Assembly (NCBI GenBank): GCA_003142915.1
Contig: PLNZ01000098.1
Span: 455 to 9,164, forward strand
From: Ignavibacteriales bacterium
GTDB taxonomy: Bacteria > Bacteroidota > Ignavibacteria > Ignavibacteriales > Ignavibacteriaceae
Reading direction: 5' to 3'
DNA length: 8,710 nt
The position numbers were made by a program, and so were the translations under genes. Below the pieces are notes generated by a model. That model did no database searches. It had not been told where the DNA came from and was given only the letters and a program-made list of their open reading frames with translations. Below, piece after piece: positions 1 through 7,324 of the stretch; position 1 is the stretch's first letter; each line of letters opens with the position of its first letter.

Positions 1-2
1 AT

Positions 3-1442
3 GGTACAAGTATCTTCTCTATTTTAGTAAACGATTCTGATATTTTTATAGGTACTACAAATGGTGTATACATATCAACCAACAATGGCGAAAGCTGGAC
101 TGCGGCAAGTAACGGAATGCCGGTACCTCCAAAGCAGGTATATTCTATTGCAGCAGGCTCCACAGGGGCAGGTGGAACAAATTTATATGCGGCTACAAAT
201 AATGGGGTATATTTATCAACGAATAATGGCACAAGCTGGACGGCTGAAAATAATGAAACTGTTGGAACGGAAATATTAAGTTTTGCCGGCAGCGGTCCGA
301 ATATGTTTGCTGCCATCAAAGGATCCCCAATATATGTTTCCACTAACTTTGGATCATCATGGTATGCTGCTGCCGACAGCGGTTTGGGCAATGGACTCAT
401 TCAACACCTTACGGTTATCGGTTCCGGATTGTATGCAGCCACTGATAGCGGCTTATTTATATCGTCAAATGATGGAGAGAACTGGAGTTCAATAAACGGC
501 GGCGTTATGGATACGGTATCTCCATATGATCTTGTTCAGAGTGGTTCAAATCTTGTTGTAGCTACTCAAAAAAATGGCATCTATTTTTCTTCAAATTATG
601 GAGCAAGTTGGAAGAAAGCGGATGGTTTTAACACACAAACTCAACCCGCACTATCAGCAATCGGATCCAAAGTTTTCTCAGAGAGCGCCAACGGTATTTA
701 TCTATCAACCGATAATGGTGAAAATTGGGTCGAATTGAATGATACAGTAACGAACAGGGGACTTTTAATAAGTATTGTATCAACAGGCTCGACACTTTTT
801 ACTGTCAATGAGGGAAATCCAATGGAATTTGAAGATATCGGGCCTACTTACACCAGCCTAAAAAACTCTACTGATAATGGTATAACCTGGAATCCGGTTA
901 GTATTGCCGGCATACCTCAGTATTTTTCAGGTAATATATACCAGTTAATGGTAAATGGTTCTGATATCTTTGTAAATCTCAATAATGGCGTTTATGGATC
1001 TATAGATAGTGGTAACAATTGGAATAATATAAGTCATGGATTGCCTGGTGGTGAAATCACATCTTTATTCGTAAACGACTCAAGTGTATTTGCGGAAGTA
1101 TCAGGGAGTGGACTATGGCGGCTGCCGTTGTCTGATATCGTTACAGCGATCAAACAGCCTATATTATCATCTTCCCCAAAGTCTTTTATGCTTTGGCAGA
1201 ACTATCCAAATCCTTTTAATCCTACAACAATAATATCGTACGATATCCCTAAACTTTCTCATGTTTCGATAAATGTTTATGATGTACTCGGCAGAAAGAT
1301 TGAAACGCTTGTTGATGCTGAAAGATTACCCGGACATTACCAGGTAACATTCGATGCATCAAGATTACCGAGCGGGATATACTTCTACAGGCTTACTGCC
1401 GGAAGCTTTGTCCAAACAAAAAAGCTGATGGTGATAAAATAA
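3..1442 (+). CDS. Secreted Asp-box beta-propeller protein with T9SS type A sorting domain (5' truncated by window)
   Basis: The frame is open from the left edge, so the ATG at 117 is internal and the gene starts outside the window; 479 residues are visible. Residues about 14-375 hold eight repeats of a beta-propeller blade plus a ninth partial one. Each has a strand such as LYAATNNGVY followed by an Asp-box, S-x-[ND]-x-G-x-[ST]-W (for example STNNGTSW, SSNDGENW, STDNGENW). This is the BNR/sortilin/YCF48-like class of propeller. After a short linker comes a C-terminal domain with NYPNPFNP (PNPFNP encoded at 1206-1223), a DVLGRKIETLV strand, SGIYFYRL and a final KKLMVIK. This is the Por/T9SS type A sorting domain, which directs export across the outer membrane and surface attachment or release. 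No catalytic residues are recognisable; a binding or scaffold role is likely but inferred. The stop is TAA at 1440-1442. Confidence 0.88.
   Translation, partial: GTSIFSILVNDSDIFIGTTNGVYISTNNGESWTAASNGMPVPPKQVYSIAAGSTGAGGTNLYAATNNGVYLSTNNGTSWTAENNETVGTEILSFAGSGPNMFAAIKGSPIYVSTNFGSSWYAAADSGLGNGLIQHLTVIGSGLYAATDSGLFISSNDGENWSSINGGVMDTVSPYDLVQSGSNLVVATQKNGIYFSSNYGASWKKADGFNTQTQPALSAIGSKVFSESANGIYLSTDNGENWVELNDTVTNRGLLISIVSTGSTLFTVNEGNPMEFEDIGPTYTSLKNSTDNGITWNPVSIAGIPQYFSGNIYQLMVNGSDIFVNLNNGVYGSIDSGNNWNNISHGLPGGEITSLFVNDSSVFAEVSGSGLWRLPLSDIVTAIKQPILSSSPKSFMLWQNYPNPFNPTTIISYDIPKLSHVSINVYDVLGRKIETLVDAERLPGHYQVTFDASRLPSGIYFYRLTAGSFVQTKKLMVIK
42..1130 (+). repeat. Tandem Asp-box (BNR-like) propeller repeats
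   Basis: About eight imperfect protein-level repeats of 40-55 residues lie inside the secreted protein, each ending in an Asp-box with a Gly and a Trp. The DNA copies have diverged, although phrases such as 'tcaac.aa.aatgg' recur. The seventh repeat carries an insertion before STDNGITW, and the ninth (SGSGLWRLPL) lacks the Asp-box and probably closes the propeller. Confidence 0.75.
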
Positions 1443-1465
1443 GGGGGAAAATTTAAATGGAAACG

Positions 1466-1498
1466 AAAGGAGGTAATTGTATGTTAAAGCTTATATAG
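1466..1498 (+). other. Strong ribosome binding site leading into an aborted 5-codon frame
   Basis: AAAGGAGGT (1466-1474) lies six bases before ATG at 1481, the best Shine-Dalgarno in the window. The frame reads only MLKLI before TAG at 1496-1498. Reading one base off from the start (GTT AAA GCT TAT ATA GCT AAG) gives coding-looking sequence, KAYIAKGDVAAPP, which ends at a TGA about 1549-1554. The simplest reading is that this is the real start of the next T9SS cargo gene, broken by frameshift or small deletions. A tiny leader peptide is possible but less likely. Confidence 0.45.
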
Positions 1499-1528
1499 CT
1501 AAGGGCGACGTGGCTGCGCCGCCCGTAA

Positions 1529-1984
1529 CAGTTATCAGTATATTATCATTTTGATAAAGGGGACAAGCAAAACGCGCTGGCAGTTTTATCCACATTAGAC
1601 AATACGTTCCCAATGAGTCAGGAAGACATTCAGGCACATTTAATTCTTGGTGACACTTCATATTATTCAATAAATTTAGCTAAGAAACCTGACTTGCAAC
1701 CGGCTGCTGTTCAAATTCCGACTGAATATAAACTATTCGCCAATTATCCCAATCCTTTTAACCCATCCACAATAATTCAATATCAACTTCCAACTAACGG
1801 GATGGTAACAGTAAAAGTATACGATATTTTGGGCAGGGAAGTTAAGACACTTGTAAATGATTATAAAACAGCCGGAAATTATTCCGTCAACTTTGACGCT
1901 TCGAGGCTTGCAAGCGGAATATATTTCTATCAAATACGGGCTGGTAATTTTACTTCAACTAAAAAGATGATGTATTTGAAATAG
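1529..1984 (+). pseudogene. Remnant of a second T9SS cargo protein (C-terminal part with sorting domain)
   Basis: The frame is open from 1529, just after TAA at 1526-1528, to TAA at 1982-1984. It contains no ATG, GTG or TTG until the ATG at 1613. That ATG has no Shine-Dalgarno, and the residues before it look as coding as those after it (DKGDKQNALAVLSTLDNTF), so 1613 is probably not a true start. The first 50-60 residues resemble a helical, TPR-like stretch. The rest is a T9SS type A sorting domain with NYPNPFNP (PNPFNP at 1748-1765), DILGREVKTLV, SGIYFYQI and KKMMYLK. There is no signal peptide, which a T9SS substrate needs, so as it stands the product should not be exported. It is read as the 3' end of a larger gene that lost its front; a sequencing or assembly frameshift is the main alternative. 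The start at 1613 would give 123 residues. Confidence 0.6.
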
Positions 1985-1994
1985 CAACATTCAT

Positions 1995-2022
1995 GTGAGA
2001 CTCACTTAAACGTGAGTTTCAC
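1995..2022 (+). terminator. Hairpin after the T9SS cargo gene
   Basis: GTGAGACTCAC (1995-2005) pairs with GTGAGTTTCAC (2012-2022) around a 6-base loop, giving 11 bp with one G-T wobble. It lies 10 bases after the stop at 1984. The downstream sequence is AT-rich but has no clean T-run, so termination strength is uncertain. Confidence 0.55.
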
Positions 2023-2096
2023 TAAGTAAAAAGTAATTTTAGAATGCTAAAGTAAGATTAATGTTTTAATTTTAATCAATACTAAACTATAATAAG

Positions 2097-2117
2097 GGTC
2101 AGCTTGCCAAACTGACC
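2097..2117 (-). terminator. Hairpin after the AmmeMemoRadiSam operon
   Basis: GGTCAG (2097-2102) and CTGACC (2112-2117) are complementary. The hairpin lies four bases past the stop of the membrane protein gene. On the - strand it is followed by CTTATTAT, a weak T-rich tract. It probably ends the three-gene operon. Confidence 0.45.
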
Positions 2118-2121
2118 TACA

Positions 2122-4302
2122 TTATATTGCAAGTAAACAGCAAAAGGGCAGTAATATTATCCCCATAATAGTTCCGGTAGTAAACATACCAAGAATTGGT
2201 ATTAATATAAGGCTTGATAGCAGCGAGCCTGCACAACCGCCGATTAAATCCGCTGAATAAAGAGATGCGATAGTATCCTGCTGAACCTTTACATTAAAGA
2301 AGCTCGCAAAAGCAAAAATGCCGGCAACGAGAAATCCGGTACAAAATAGGATTATTGAAGTTCCCGGTAATCCAGCCAGTAAATTCCCATTTACAGCAAA
2401 GCCGAAAGAGAAATTTATTATCCCAAGAAGTATTATAAATCCCAAACCGGTGAGCCGGAAAATATTTTTGCTGATTCGCCTGTGATATAATTTATTTATA
2501 AAAGCTGCGCCTATAGAAAGCCCAATCATAAATGCCGTAAGTAATATTCCGATGTTTTGAAAAAGCACACCGCTGACCGATTGGTAATACAGAATAGACA
2601 TCGTCTCTAATACCATCCCCGTAAAACCGGCAATAAATACTAACAAAGTACCGCTGAAAGATGTGCGGTATTTAACAATTAATATAAAGGCTATAAGAAA
2701 AACGATGATAACAATTAAATATGTCCTGTTGTTTTTAATCCTTTCAAAAACAGGACCGGGATTGAACCAATTTAGATCAGGGAAAAATTTTGAAAGCCAT
2801 ATTGCCGTTGTGAACTGGTAGCAAACAGGCAGTAAATCGGAGTTGATTTGGGAATTACTGCCGGAAAGAATGTTTGCAATTTGAAAAAATCTGTCATTTG
2901 TATAAATGTATTTAATATACTCGGGAATAACATATTTAGTCGAAATATTTCTATCTTTAAATCTTTTTACCAGAACATCAGGATTTTTTTCAAGGATAGA
3001 ATTAGATGCGGTAAAAATACAAGTAGCACCGGGCAGAGCAATAACATCATGGAAAACTGATTTAAGCGTATTATAAATACTTGCGTTCCGGTTGGTTAAT
3101 TGGGGAGTCCATAAATTTTCAGCGGATTTAAGCCTTACGGCAATAATCCCGTCTTTATTCAAACGTTTATTACATAATTCAAAAAATTCTTTAGTGTAGA
3201 ACCGGTTTGTTTGCCCTGATGAAGGCTCAGGCATACCGACTAATATTACATCATAGCTTCCGCAATATTTCAAATAGTTTCTCGGGTCGGCTATAATAAG
3301 ATTTTCTCTTTTTGATTCAAGAGTTTTAATTATTTCATCCGGCAGGTATTTACGCACGGTGCTGATTAATTTTTCATTTAATTCTACATAATCAATTTTG
3401 AGGGAATCGTATTTTAACAGTTCGTAAATAGTCCCTTCAATTCCGCCGCCAAGTACAAGCACGTTTTTTGGAGCGGGATGTTGTGTCAAAACCATGTGCA
3501 CAAATTCTTCTGCGGCTGTGCTTTCTGTTTCAAAAGAAAGAGCGTCGTTTTCAAACACTGAAATTTGCCCCTGATAGGAAGTAACCGAAACGCGGCTGTA
3601 GGGAGTATCTTTAGTCTCTGCTAAATATGGATGGTTAATCTTAGTCATTAAGTAATCAAGTGATGAAGAGAAACCGAATAAAGATAAAATGAGTATAATA
3701 AGAAAAGCCGTAGAAATAGTGAAATATTTTTCCTTCTTCATGAGTGAGAAAAACAATACAGGTAGAAATGAAATGAGACTACATAGAAAAGCCGCAGTTA
3801 AATTTTGTACGCCGAGCATTAATAATATTGTTGACGTAAAGCCGCCGGCAACGCCTCCTGCGCTTTCTACGGCATAAGCTTTAGCTAATGAATTTTTCTC
3901 CTTTATATAATTTCCGGCTGCATGCTGAAACATAATTCCGGGCAATATACTGACAGGCAGTACTGCAATACATATAGCTGCGATCTGTGAAAAAAACTGT
4001 AAATAAGCTCCCGGTACACCTTCGAAAATTATTCTTGAAGAGCGAATAAAGAGAATATCGGCAGGCAATAGAATGCCCCATATCAGAAATAAAATCTTTA
4101 ATGAATGGGAAGATTTGTAAAAAATATATTTCCCCGATATCGTACCGGCGGCGGTTCCCAGCAGCCAGATACCAAGCGCGATAATATAAATTAATTCTAT
4201 ACCATAAAAAGCAACATTAAGTTCACGAAGAATTACAACCTGACCAAGAATTGAAATAAATCCGGTTATTAAGAGGTAAACCGGCAGGGCATTATTCTTC
4301 AT
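2122..4302 (-). CDS. Polytopic membrane protein with spermidine-synthase-like domain
   Basis: This 726-residue protein has the layout of the fused MFS/spermidine-synthase family. About seven hydrophobic segments (residues 7-213) come first, then a soluble Rossmann domain (about 225-515), then about seven more segments (527-725). The soluble part shows a nucleotide-binding loop LVLGGGIEG (283-290), an acidic strand end YVELNE (305-310), ADPRNYL (338-343), YDVILVG (350-356) and RFYTKEFF (367-374), which matches the aminopropyltransferase fold. Canonical spermidine synthases read roughly VDSTDP where this protein has VGMPEP (355-360): the first Asp is Gly356 and the catalytic Asp is Glu359. Normal polyamine synthesis is therefore doubtful, and it may bind SAM, decarboxylated SAM or another ligand. 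Its ATG shares four bases (ATGA) with the stop of the MEMO-AMMECR1 gene, so the two are probably translationally coupled. Which side of the membrane the soluble domain faces cannot be read with confidence. Confidence 0.82.
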   Translation of the reverse strand: MKNNALPVYLLITGFISILGQVVILRELNVAFYGIELIYIIALGIWLLGTAAGTISGKYIFYKSSHSLKILFLIWGILLPADILFIRSSRIIFEGVPGAYLQFFSQIAAICIAVLPVSILPGIMFQHAAGNYIKEKNSLAKAYAVESAGGVAGGFTSTILLMLGVQNLTAAFLCSLISFLPVLFFSLMKKEKYFTISTAFLIILILSLFGFSSSLDYLMTKINHPYLAETKDTPYSRVSVTSYQGQISVFENDALSFETESTAAEEFVHMVLTQHPAPKNVLVLGGGIEGTIYELLKYDSLKIDYVELNEKLISTVRKYLPDEIIKTLESKRENLIIADPRNYLKYCGSYDVILVGMPEPSSGQTNRFYTKEFFELCNKRLNKDGIIAVRLKSAENLWTPQLTNRNASIYNTLKSVFHDVIALPGATCIFTASNSILEKNPDVLVKRFKDRNISTKYVIPEYIKYIYTNDRFFQIANILSGSNSQINSDLLPVCYQFTTAIWLSKFFPDLNWFNPGPVFERIKNNRTYLIVIIVFLIAFILIVKYRTSFSGTLLVFIAGFTGMVLETMSILYYQSVSGVLFQNIGILLTAFMIGLSIGAAFINKLYHRRISKNIFRLTGLGFIILLGIINFSFGFAVNGNLLAGLPGTSIILFCTGFLVAGIFAFASFFNVKVQQDTIASLYSADLIGGCAGSLLSSLILIPILGMFTTGTIMGIILLPFCCLLAI

Positions 4303-5837
4303 TTAAATTCGGATTCATCAAACACTTCCGCACGAAAAGTGGAAAGCTGCGCATCCTGCTTCCAATCGCCTGCCTGGAGTCCGGCTTTTTTGCAAAGATT
4401 ATCGAGCAATTCTTCCTTATTCCAGCCCATCTCTGCAGCTACTTGCGGAAGGAAAACTGCCTGCTTCACACCTTTCTTTAAAACTACACCGTCCCTCCCC
4501 AATATTATTTCGGCATCGCTTTTAATGAGCTTATACGGCGTTAAAGCTGAAATTTCAATATCTACCTGCGACAGTTCATCTTCGGAAAGCGGGTTAAATC
4601 TCTGATCGTTAAAAGCTGATTGAAGAGCCATTGAACCGACAACTTCGCATAACGGTAAATCTTCCCTCATATAACCGATGCAACCGCGCAAGTCTTTGTG
4701 TTTTCTTAATGTTACAAAGGCGCCGATATTCTTTTCCGCATTCGGGGAAAACCCGCGGGCAAGAGGAACAGTTTCGGATTCCAGGTACTGTTTAATTGTT
4801 TTTCTTGCAAAAGCTAACAGTAATTTTTTATCCTGGTCATTCAATTCAAAGCTTTTATCTTCTGAGGATGAAGAAGAAAATATATCGTGTTTTTCAGGAT
4901 GATCGTTTATTGAATAAATAATTGATCCATACCCAACAACTTTTTGACGGCTGCCTACAAGGCAGTTACCTGAATTTGCGTAGCTTATTATAGTTCCGCA
5001 GTTGGCGCCTAATTCTTGTGAAGCCGCCATGGCTGTTATTATAGGACCCTCGCCGCAAGCGCTGGTAACAAGACCGGAAATACCCGTTGCAGGCTGCTTT
5101 TCTGCAACCATTTCAAATCTTTTGAAATCAAGCGAAGCTGCCGCTTCAAGAGTATTTTTATCTACATGATTTGCATCGTCGTATGAAGGATAATGTGAAA
5201 GATCGGAGCTGGCAACAATGAGTGCATTCTTATCTTTAACAAGTCTTGCAAGTACCTTCCCGAATTTTACACACATATTATAATCAGGAGTACCGATTAC
5301 AACCGGAAGAATTTTTGCATCCGGGAACAAATGTTGAATAAACGGAAGCTGTACTTCTACCGAATGTTCCTGCGTATGTACGGGTTCATAAAAAACACAG
5401 TCATCATCCAGCTTAATCAATTCTTCGGCAGTTACCGTATCAATTTTTGAAATTCCAAGCGGAGTTTCAAATCCTGTACCCGGATAAATTGATATTTCAT
5501 TAAAATCGGCAGTTGTATGGTTGGTGCCGAGTATAACTACTAAATCATATTTATAATTTTTTGCCTGGTTATATGAATCTGCAATAATTTGCCCCGCGTA
5601 AATATATCCTGCATGGGGCGCTATTAAAGCAATTGGTCTGCCGGTATTTTCCGTAACCGCATCTTTTAAAAAGTATTCTATTGCCTTTAAAAGTTTTGAC
5701 GAATCTGCGGGGTAAAATTGTCCGGCAAATGCAGGCTTACGAATCTTAGCATTAGAATCGTTTTCGCCGCACTGTATATTTCCAGTAGTACTTAAGGCTG
5801 TCATAATTATTACCAAATAAAAATATTTTTTAAGCAT
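4299..5837 (-). CDS. MEMO-AMMECR1 fusion (AmmeMemoRadiSam system proteins B and A) with signal-peptide-like N-terminus
   Basis: This 512-residue protein fuses two domains that are often separate. Residues about 33-312 form a MEMO domain related to extradiol dioxygenases. The residues matching the metal ligands and pocket of human MEMO1 are present: His75 in PHAGYIYAG, His107 in LGTNH, His215 in SSDLSHY and Cys261 in ACGEGP; EHSVEVQLPF (157-166) is also typical. Residues about 333-508 form an AMMECR1 domain with the hallmark LRGCIGYM (383-390). The N-terminus (MLKKYFYLVIIMTALS) has Lys residues and then a hydrophobic core before the MEMO fold begins at about 33, so it is probably exported. The Cys at 23 follows NIQ, which is a poor lipobox, so it is called soluble or anchored rather than a lipoprotein. 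It starts 38 bases after the radical-SAM gene with no Shine-Dalgarno and overlaps the next gene by four bases. Its substrate and reaction are unknown. Confidence 0.9.
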   Translation of the reverse strand: MLKKYFYLVIIMTALSTTGNIQCGENDSNAKIRKPAFAGQFYPADSSKLLKAIEYFLKDAVTENTGRPIALIAPHAGYIYAGQIIADSYNQAKNYKYDLVVILGTNHTTADFNEISIYPGTGFETPLGISKIDTVTAEELIKLDDDCVFYEPVHTQEHSVEVQLPFIQHLFPDAKILPVVIGTPDYNMCVKFGKVLARLVKDKNALIVASSDLSHYPSYDDANHVDKNTLEAAASLDFKRFEMVAEKQPATGISGLVTSACGEGPIITAMAASQELGANCGTIISYANSGNCLVGSRQKVVGYGSIIYSINDHPEKHDIFSSSSSEDKSFELNDQDKKLLLAFARKTIKQYLESETVPLARGFSPNAEKNIGAFVTLRKHKDLRGCIGYMREDLPLCEVVGSMALQSAFNDQRFNPLSEDELSQVDIEISALTPYKLIKSDAEIILGRDGVVLKKGVKQAVFLPQVAAEMGWNKEELLDNLCKKAGLQAGDWKQDAQLSTFRAEVFDESEFK

Positions 5838-5875
5838 AATAAAATAAGATTTATATTTTTAATTAATTCATCTGA

Positions 5876-7129
5876 TTACTGCCACACACCTGCAATTAAA
5901 TGATTGCAGTAATCACATCTGCCCCCTGTCATTTTCATTTCAAGAACAAAAAAGTTAGATCTTTTGATTATTTCTTTTCCGCAAAAAGGACAGTAAGTAT
6001 TATTGCCGGGATGTCCCGGCACATTCCCTATATAAACAAAATGAATGCCTTTCTTCATCGCCGTATCCCTTGCATATTCAAGCGTGGAAACCGGAGTAGA
6101 GGAAAGATTAGCAAGCTTATAGTCGGGATGAAATCTCGTAAAGTGAATTGGCACATCCGGTCCAATCTCCCCCGCTATCCAGTCGGTTAAGTTATTAAGC
6201 ATTTTTTCAGAATCATTTAAAGTCGGCACAACTAAATTTACAATTTCCAGATGAACTTTGCTTCTTGAAATTTGTTTAATGCTATTAAGTACGGGTTTTA
6301 GTTCTGCGTTACAGACATTCCTGTAAAAATCCTCGCTGTATCCTTTCAGATCAATTTTTATAGCGCTTAAAGCATTACACATATCGGTAAGAGGAGCCTC
6401 GTTCATAAACCCGCAGCTAACTAATACGGACCTGACTTTTTTCCCTTTTGCATACTCAGCGATGTCTAATAAATATTCTGTAAAGACTGTAGGTTCATTA
6501 TAGGTAAAAGCTATAACGGGAGTATTTTGCAAGACGGCGGATTCGACAATAGCATCCGGCGATGTATATTCGATCGAAAAATCTTCCGGTTTTGACTGTG
6601 AGATTTGCCAGTTTTGGCAGAACTTACATGACAGCGGGCAGCCCGCTGTTGCAAGCGAGTAAGCTTCTGAGCCGGGCAGGAAATGGTAAAAAGGTTTTTT
6701 TTCGATAGGATCAGTATGAATTGCTACCGGATGCCCGTAAACAAGGCTTCTTAGCTCTCCATCAATATTCATCCTTGCTCTGCATTTTCCGCGCTCGCCG
6801 CTTTTTATAAAACATCTTTGGGCGCAGAGCAAACATCTTATTGTTTCTTCACTGTGGTTATGCTGCGTTGAAAATTTTATTTCCTGCGGAGTATGACAGT
6901 TAGCGCAGCCAGCATTTTTAGCCGAGGTTGATACCCAGTACCGGGCAAGCGGTGCATTTTGAAGAATAGCTTCTTCAACTATTGAATCTAAAAATGATTT
7001 TGTCTTATATGAAGCGAAAGGTTTAGCCAGGTCAGGATGTGAAAGGGCAAAACTTGCACCTCCTAAAATCAAACCGAATTGAGCAGTTCTCTTAAAAAAA
7101 TCACGCCGCGAAATACCTTTATCACTCAT
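5876..7129 (-). CDS. AmmeMemoRadiSam system radical SAM enzyme, with Tat signal and CxxCH motif
   Basis: This 417-residue protein has the radical SAM [4Fe-4S] triad C164-x3-C168-x2-C171 in the family phrase ATAGCPLSCKFCQNW. A cysteine cluster (C99, C102, C106, C116) and SLVYGHPVAIHTDPIEKKPF precede it. FTYNEPT (208-214) and IKIDLKG (257-263) lie in the barrel. The C-terminal zinc ribbon (C380/C383 and C405/C408) is typical of the family that accompanies MEMO and AMMECR1. Unusually, about 95 extra residues come first. They comprise a twin-arginine signal SRRDFFKR (7-14) with a hydrophobic stretch GLILGGASFALS, then C75-A-N-C78-H79, a CxxCH of the haem c type. Tat export would fit a protein folded with its clusters in the cytoplasm and given haem outside, but SAM supply outside the membrane is unexplained. 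The ATG at 7129 is the first in frame after an upstream TGA. It is the first gene of the operon. Confidence 0.9.
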   Translation of the reverse strand: MSDKGISRRDFFKRTAQFGLILGGASFALSHPDLAKPFASYKTKSFLDSIVEEAILQNAPLARYWVSTSAKNAGCANCHTPQEIKFSTQHNHSEETIRCLLCAQRCFIKSGERGKCRARMNIDGELRSLVYGHPVAIHTDPIEKKPFYHFLPGSEAYSLATAGCPLSCKFCQNWQISQSKPEDFSIEYTSPDAIVESAVLQNTPVIAFTYNEPTVFTEYLLDIAEYAKGKKVRSVLVSCGFMNEAPLTDMCNALSAIKIDLKGYSEDFYRNVCNAELKPVLNSIKQISRSKVHLEIVNLVVPTLNDSEKMLNNLTDWIAGEIGPDVPIHFTRFHPDYKLANLSSTPVSTLEYARDTAMKKGIHFVYIGNVPGHPGNNTYCPFCGKEIIKRSNFFVLEMKMTGGRCDYCNHLIAGVWQ

Positions 7130-7144
7130 CTTTCATCACCCGCT

Positions 7145-7172
7145 AAAATATAACATACCGCAGTCGATGCAA
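7145..7172 (-). promoter_or_regulatory. Candidate Bacteroidota-type promoter of the AmmeMemoRadiSam operon
   Basis: On the - strand TTG (7170-7172) is followed after 17 bases by TATATTTT (7145-7152), one mismatch from TAnnTTTG. It sits 15 bases before the ATG, implying a very short leader. A small palindrome, CCGT-ATAA-ACGG (7212-7223), lies about 40 bases upstream and could be an operator. Both are weak calls by eye. Confidence 0.25.
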
Positions 7173-7290
7173 TTTAACACATAGAAAAATTATCTCCAAT
7201 AGTTTTTTTAGCCGTATAAACGGAATAGACTTTTCTTACTATGAATTTTCCCTTTTAAATCCTTTTGATAAAATGCCTGCTCCTGCAAAA

Positions 7291-7309
7291 GCCCCGCTTA
7301 CTGCGGGGC
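7291..7309 (-). terminator. Intrinsic terminator of msrAB
   Basis: GCCCCGC (7291-7297) and GCGGGGC (7303-7309) form a perfect 7-bp GC stem with a 5-base loop. On the - strand it is followed directly by TTTTGC. It lies 15 bases beyond the msrAB stop and shows that the radical-SAM operon downstream is a separate transcription unit. Confidence 0.75.
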
Positions 7310-7324
7310 AAGCAGACAATTTAG

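Noticed and set aside
117..119. ATG at 117 as the start of the beta-propeller gene
   Set aside because: The same frame is open to the window edge and encodes another propeller repeat with an Asp-box upstream of it.
1503..1524. GC-rich inverted repeat GGGCG...CGCCC as a terminator of the beta-propeller gene
   Set aside because: No T-run follows, the stem is interrupted, and the sequence lies within the coding-looking remnant.
5765..5837. Lipoprotein signal on the MEMO-AMMECR1 fusion
   Set aside because: The residues before Cys23 are NIQ, which do not fit a lipobox; a plain signal peptide is the safer reading.
5900..6190. + strand open frame opposite the radical-SAM gene
   Set aside because: It is a shadow of the opposite-strand gene with no domain signature and no ribosome site.
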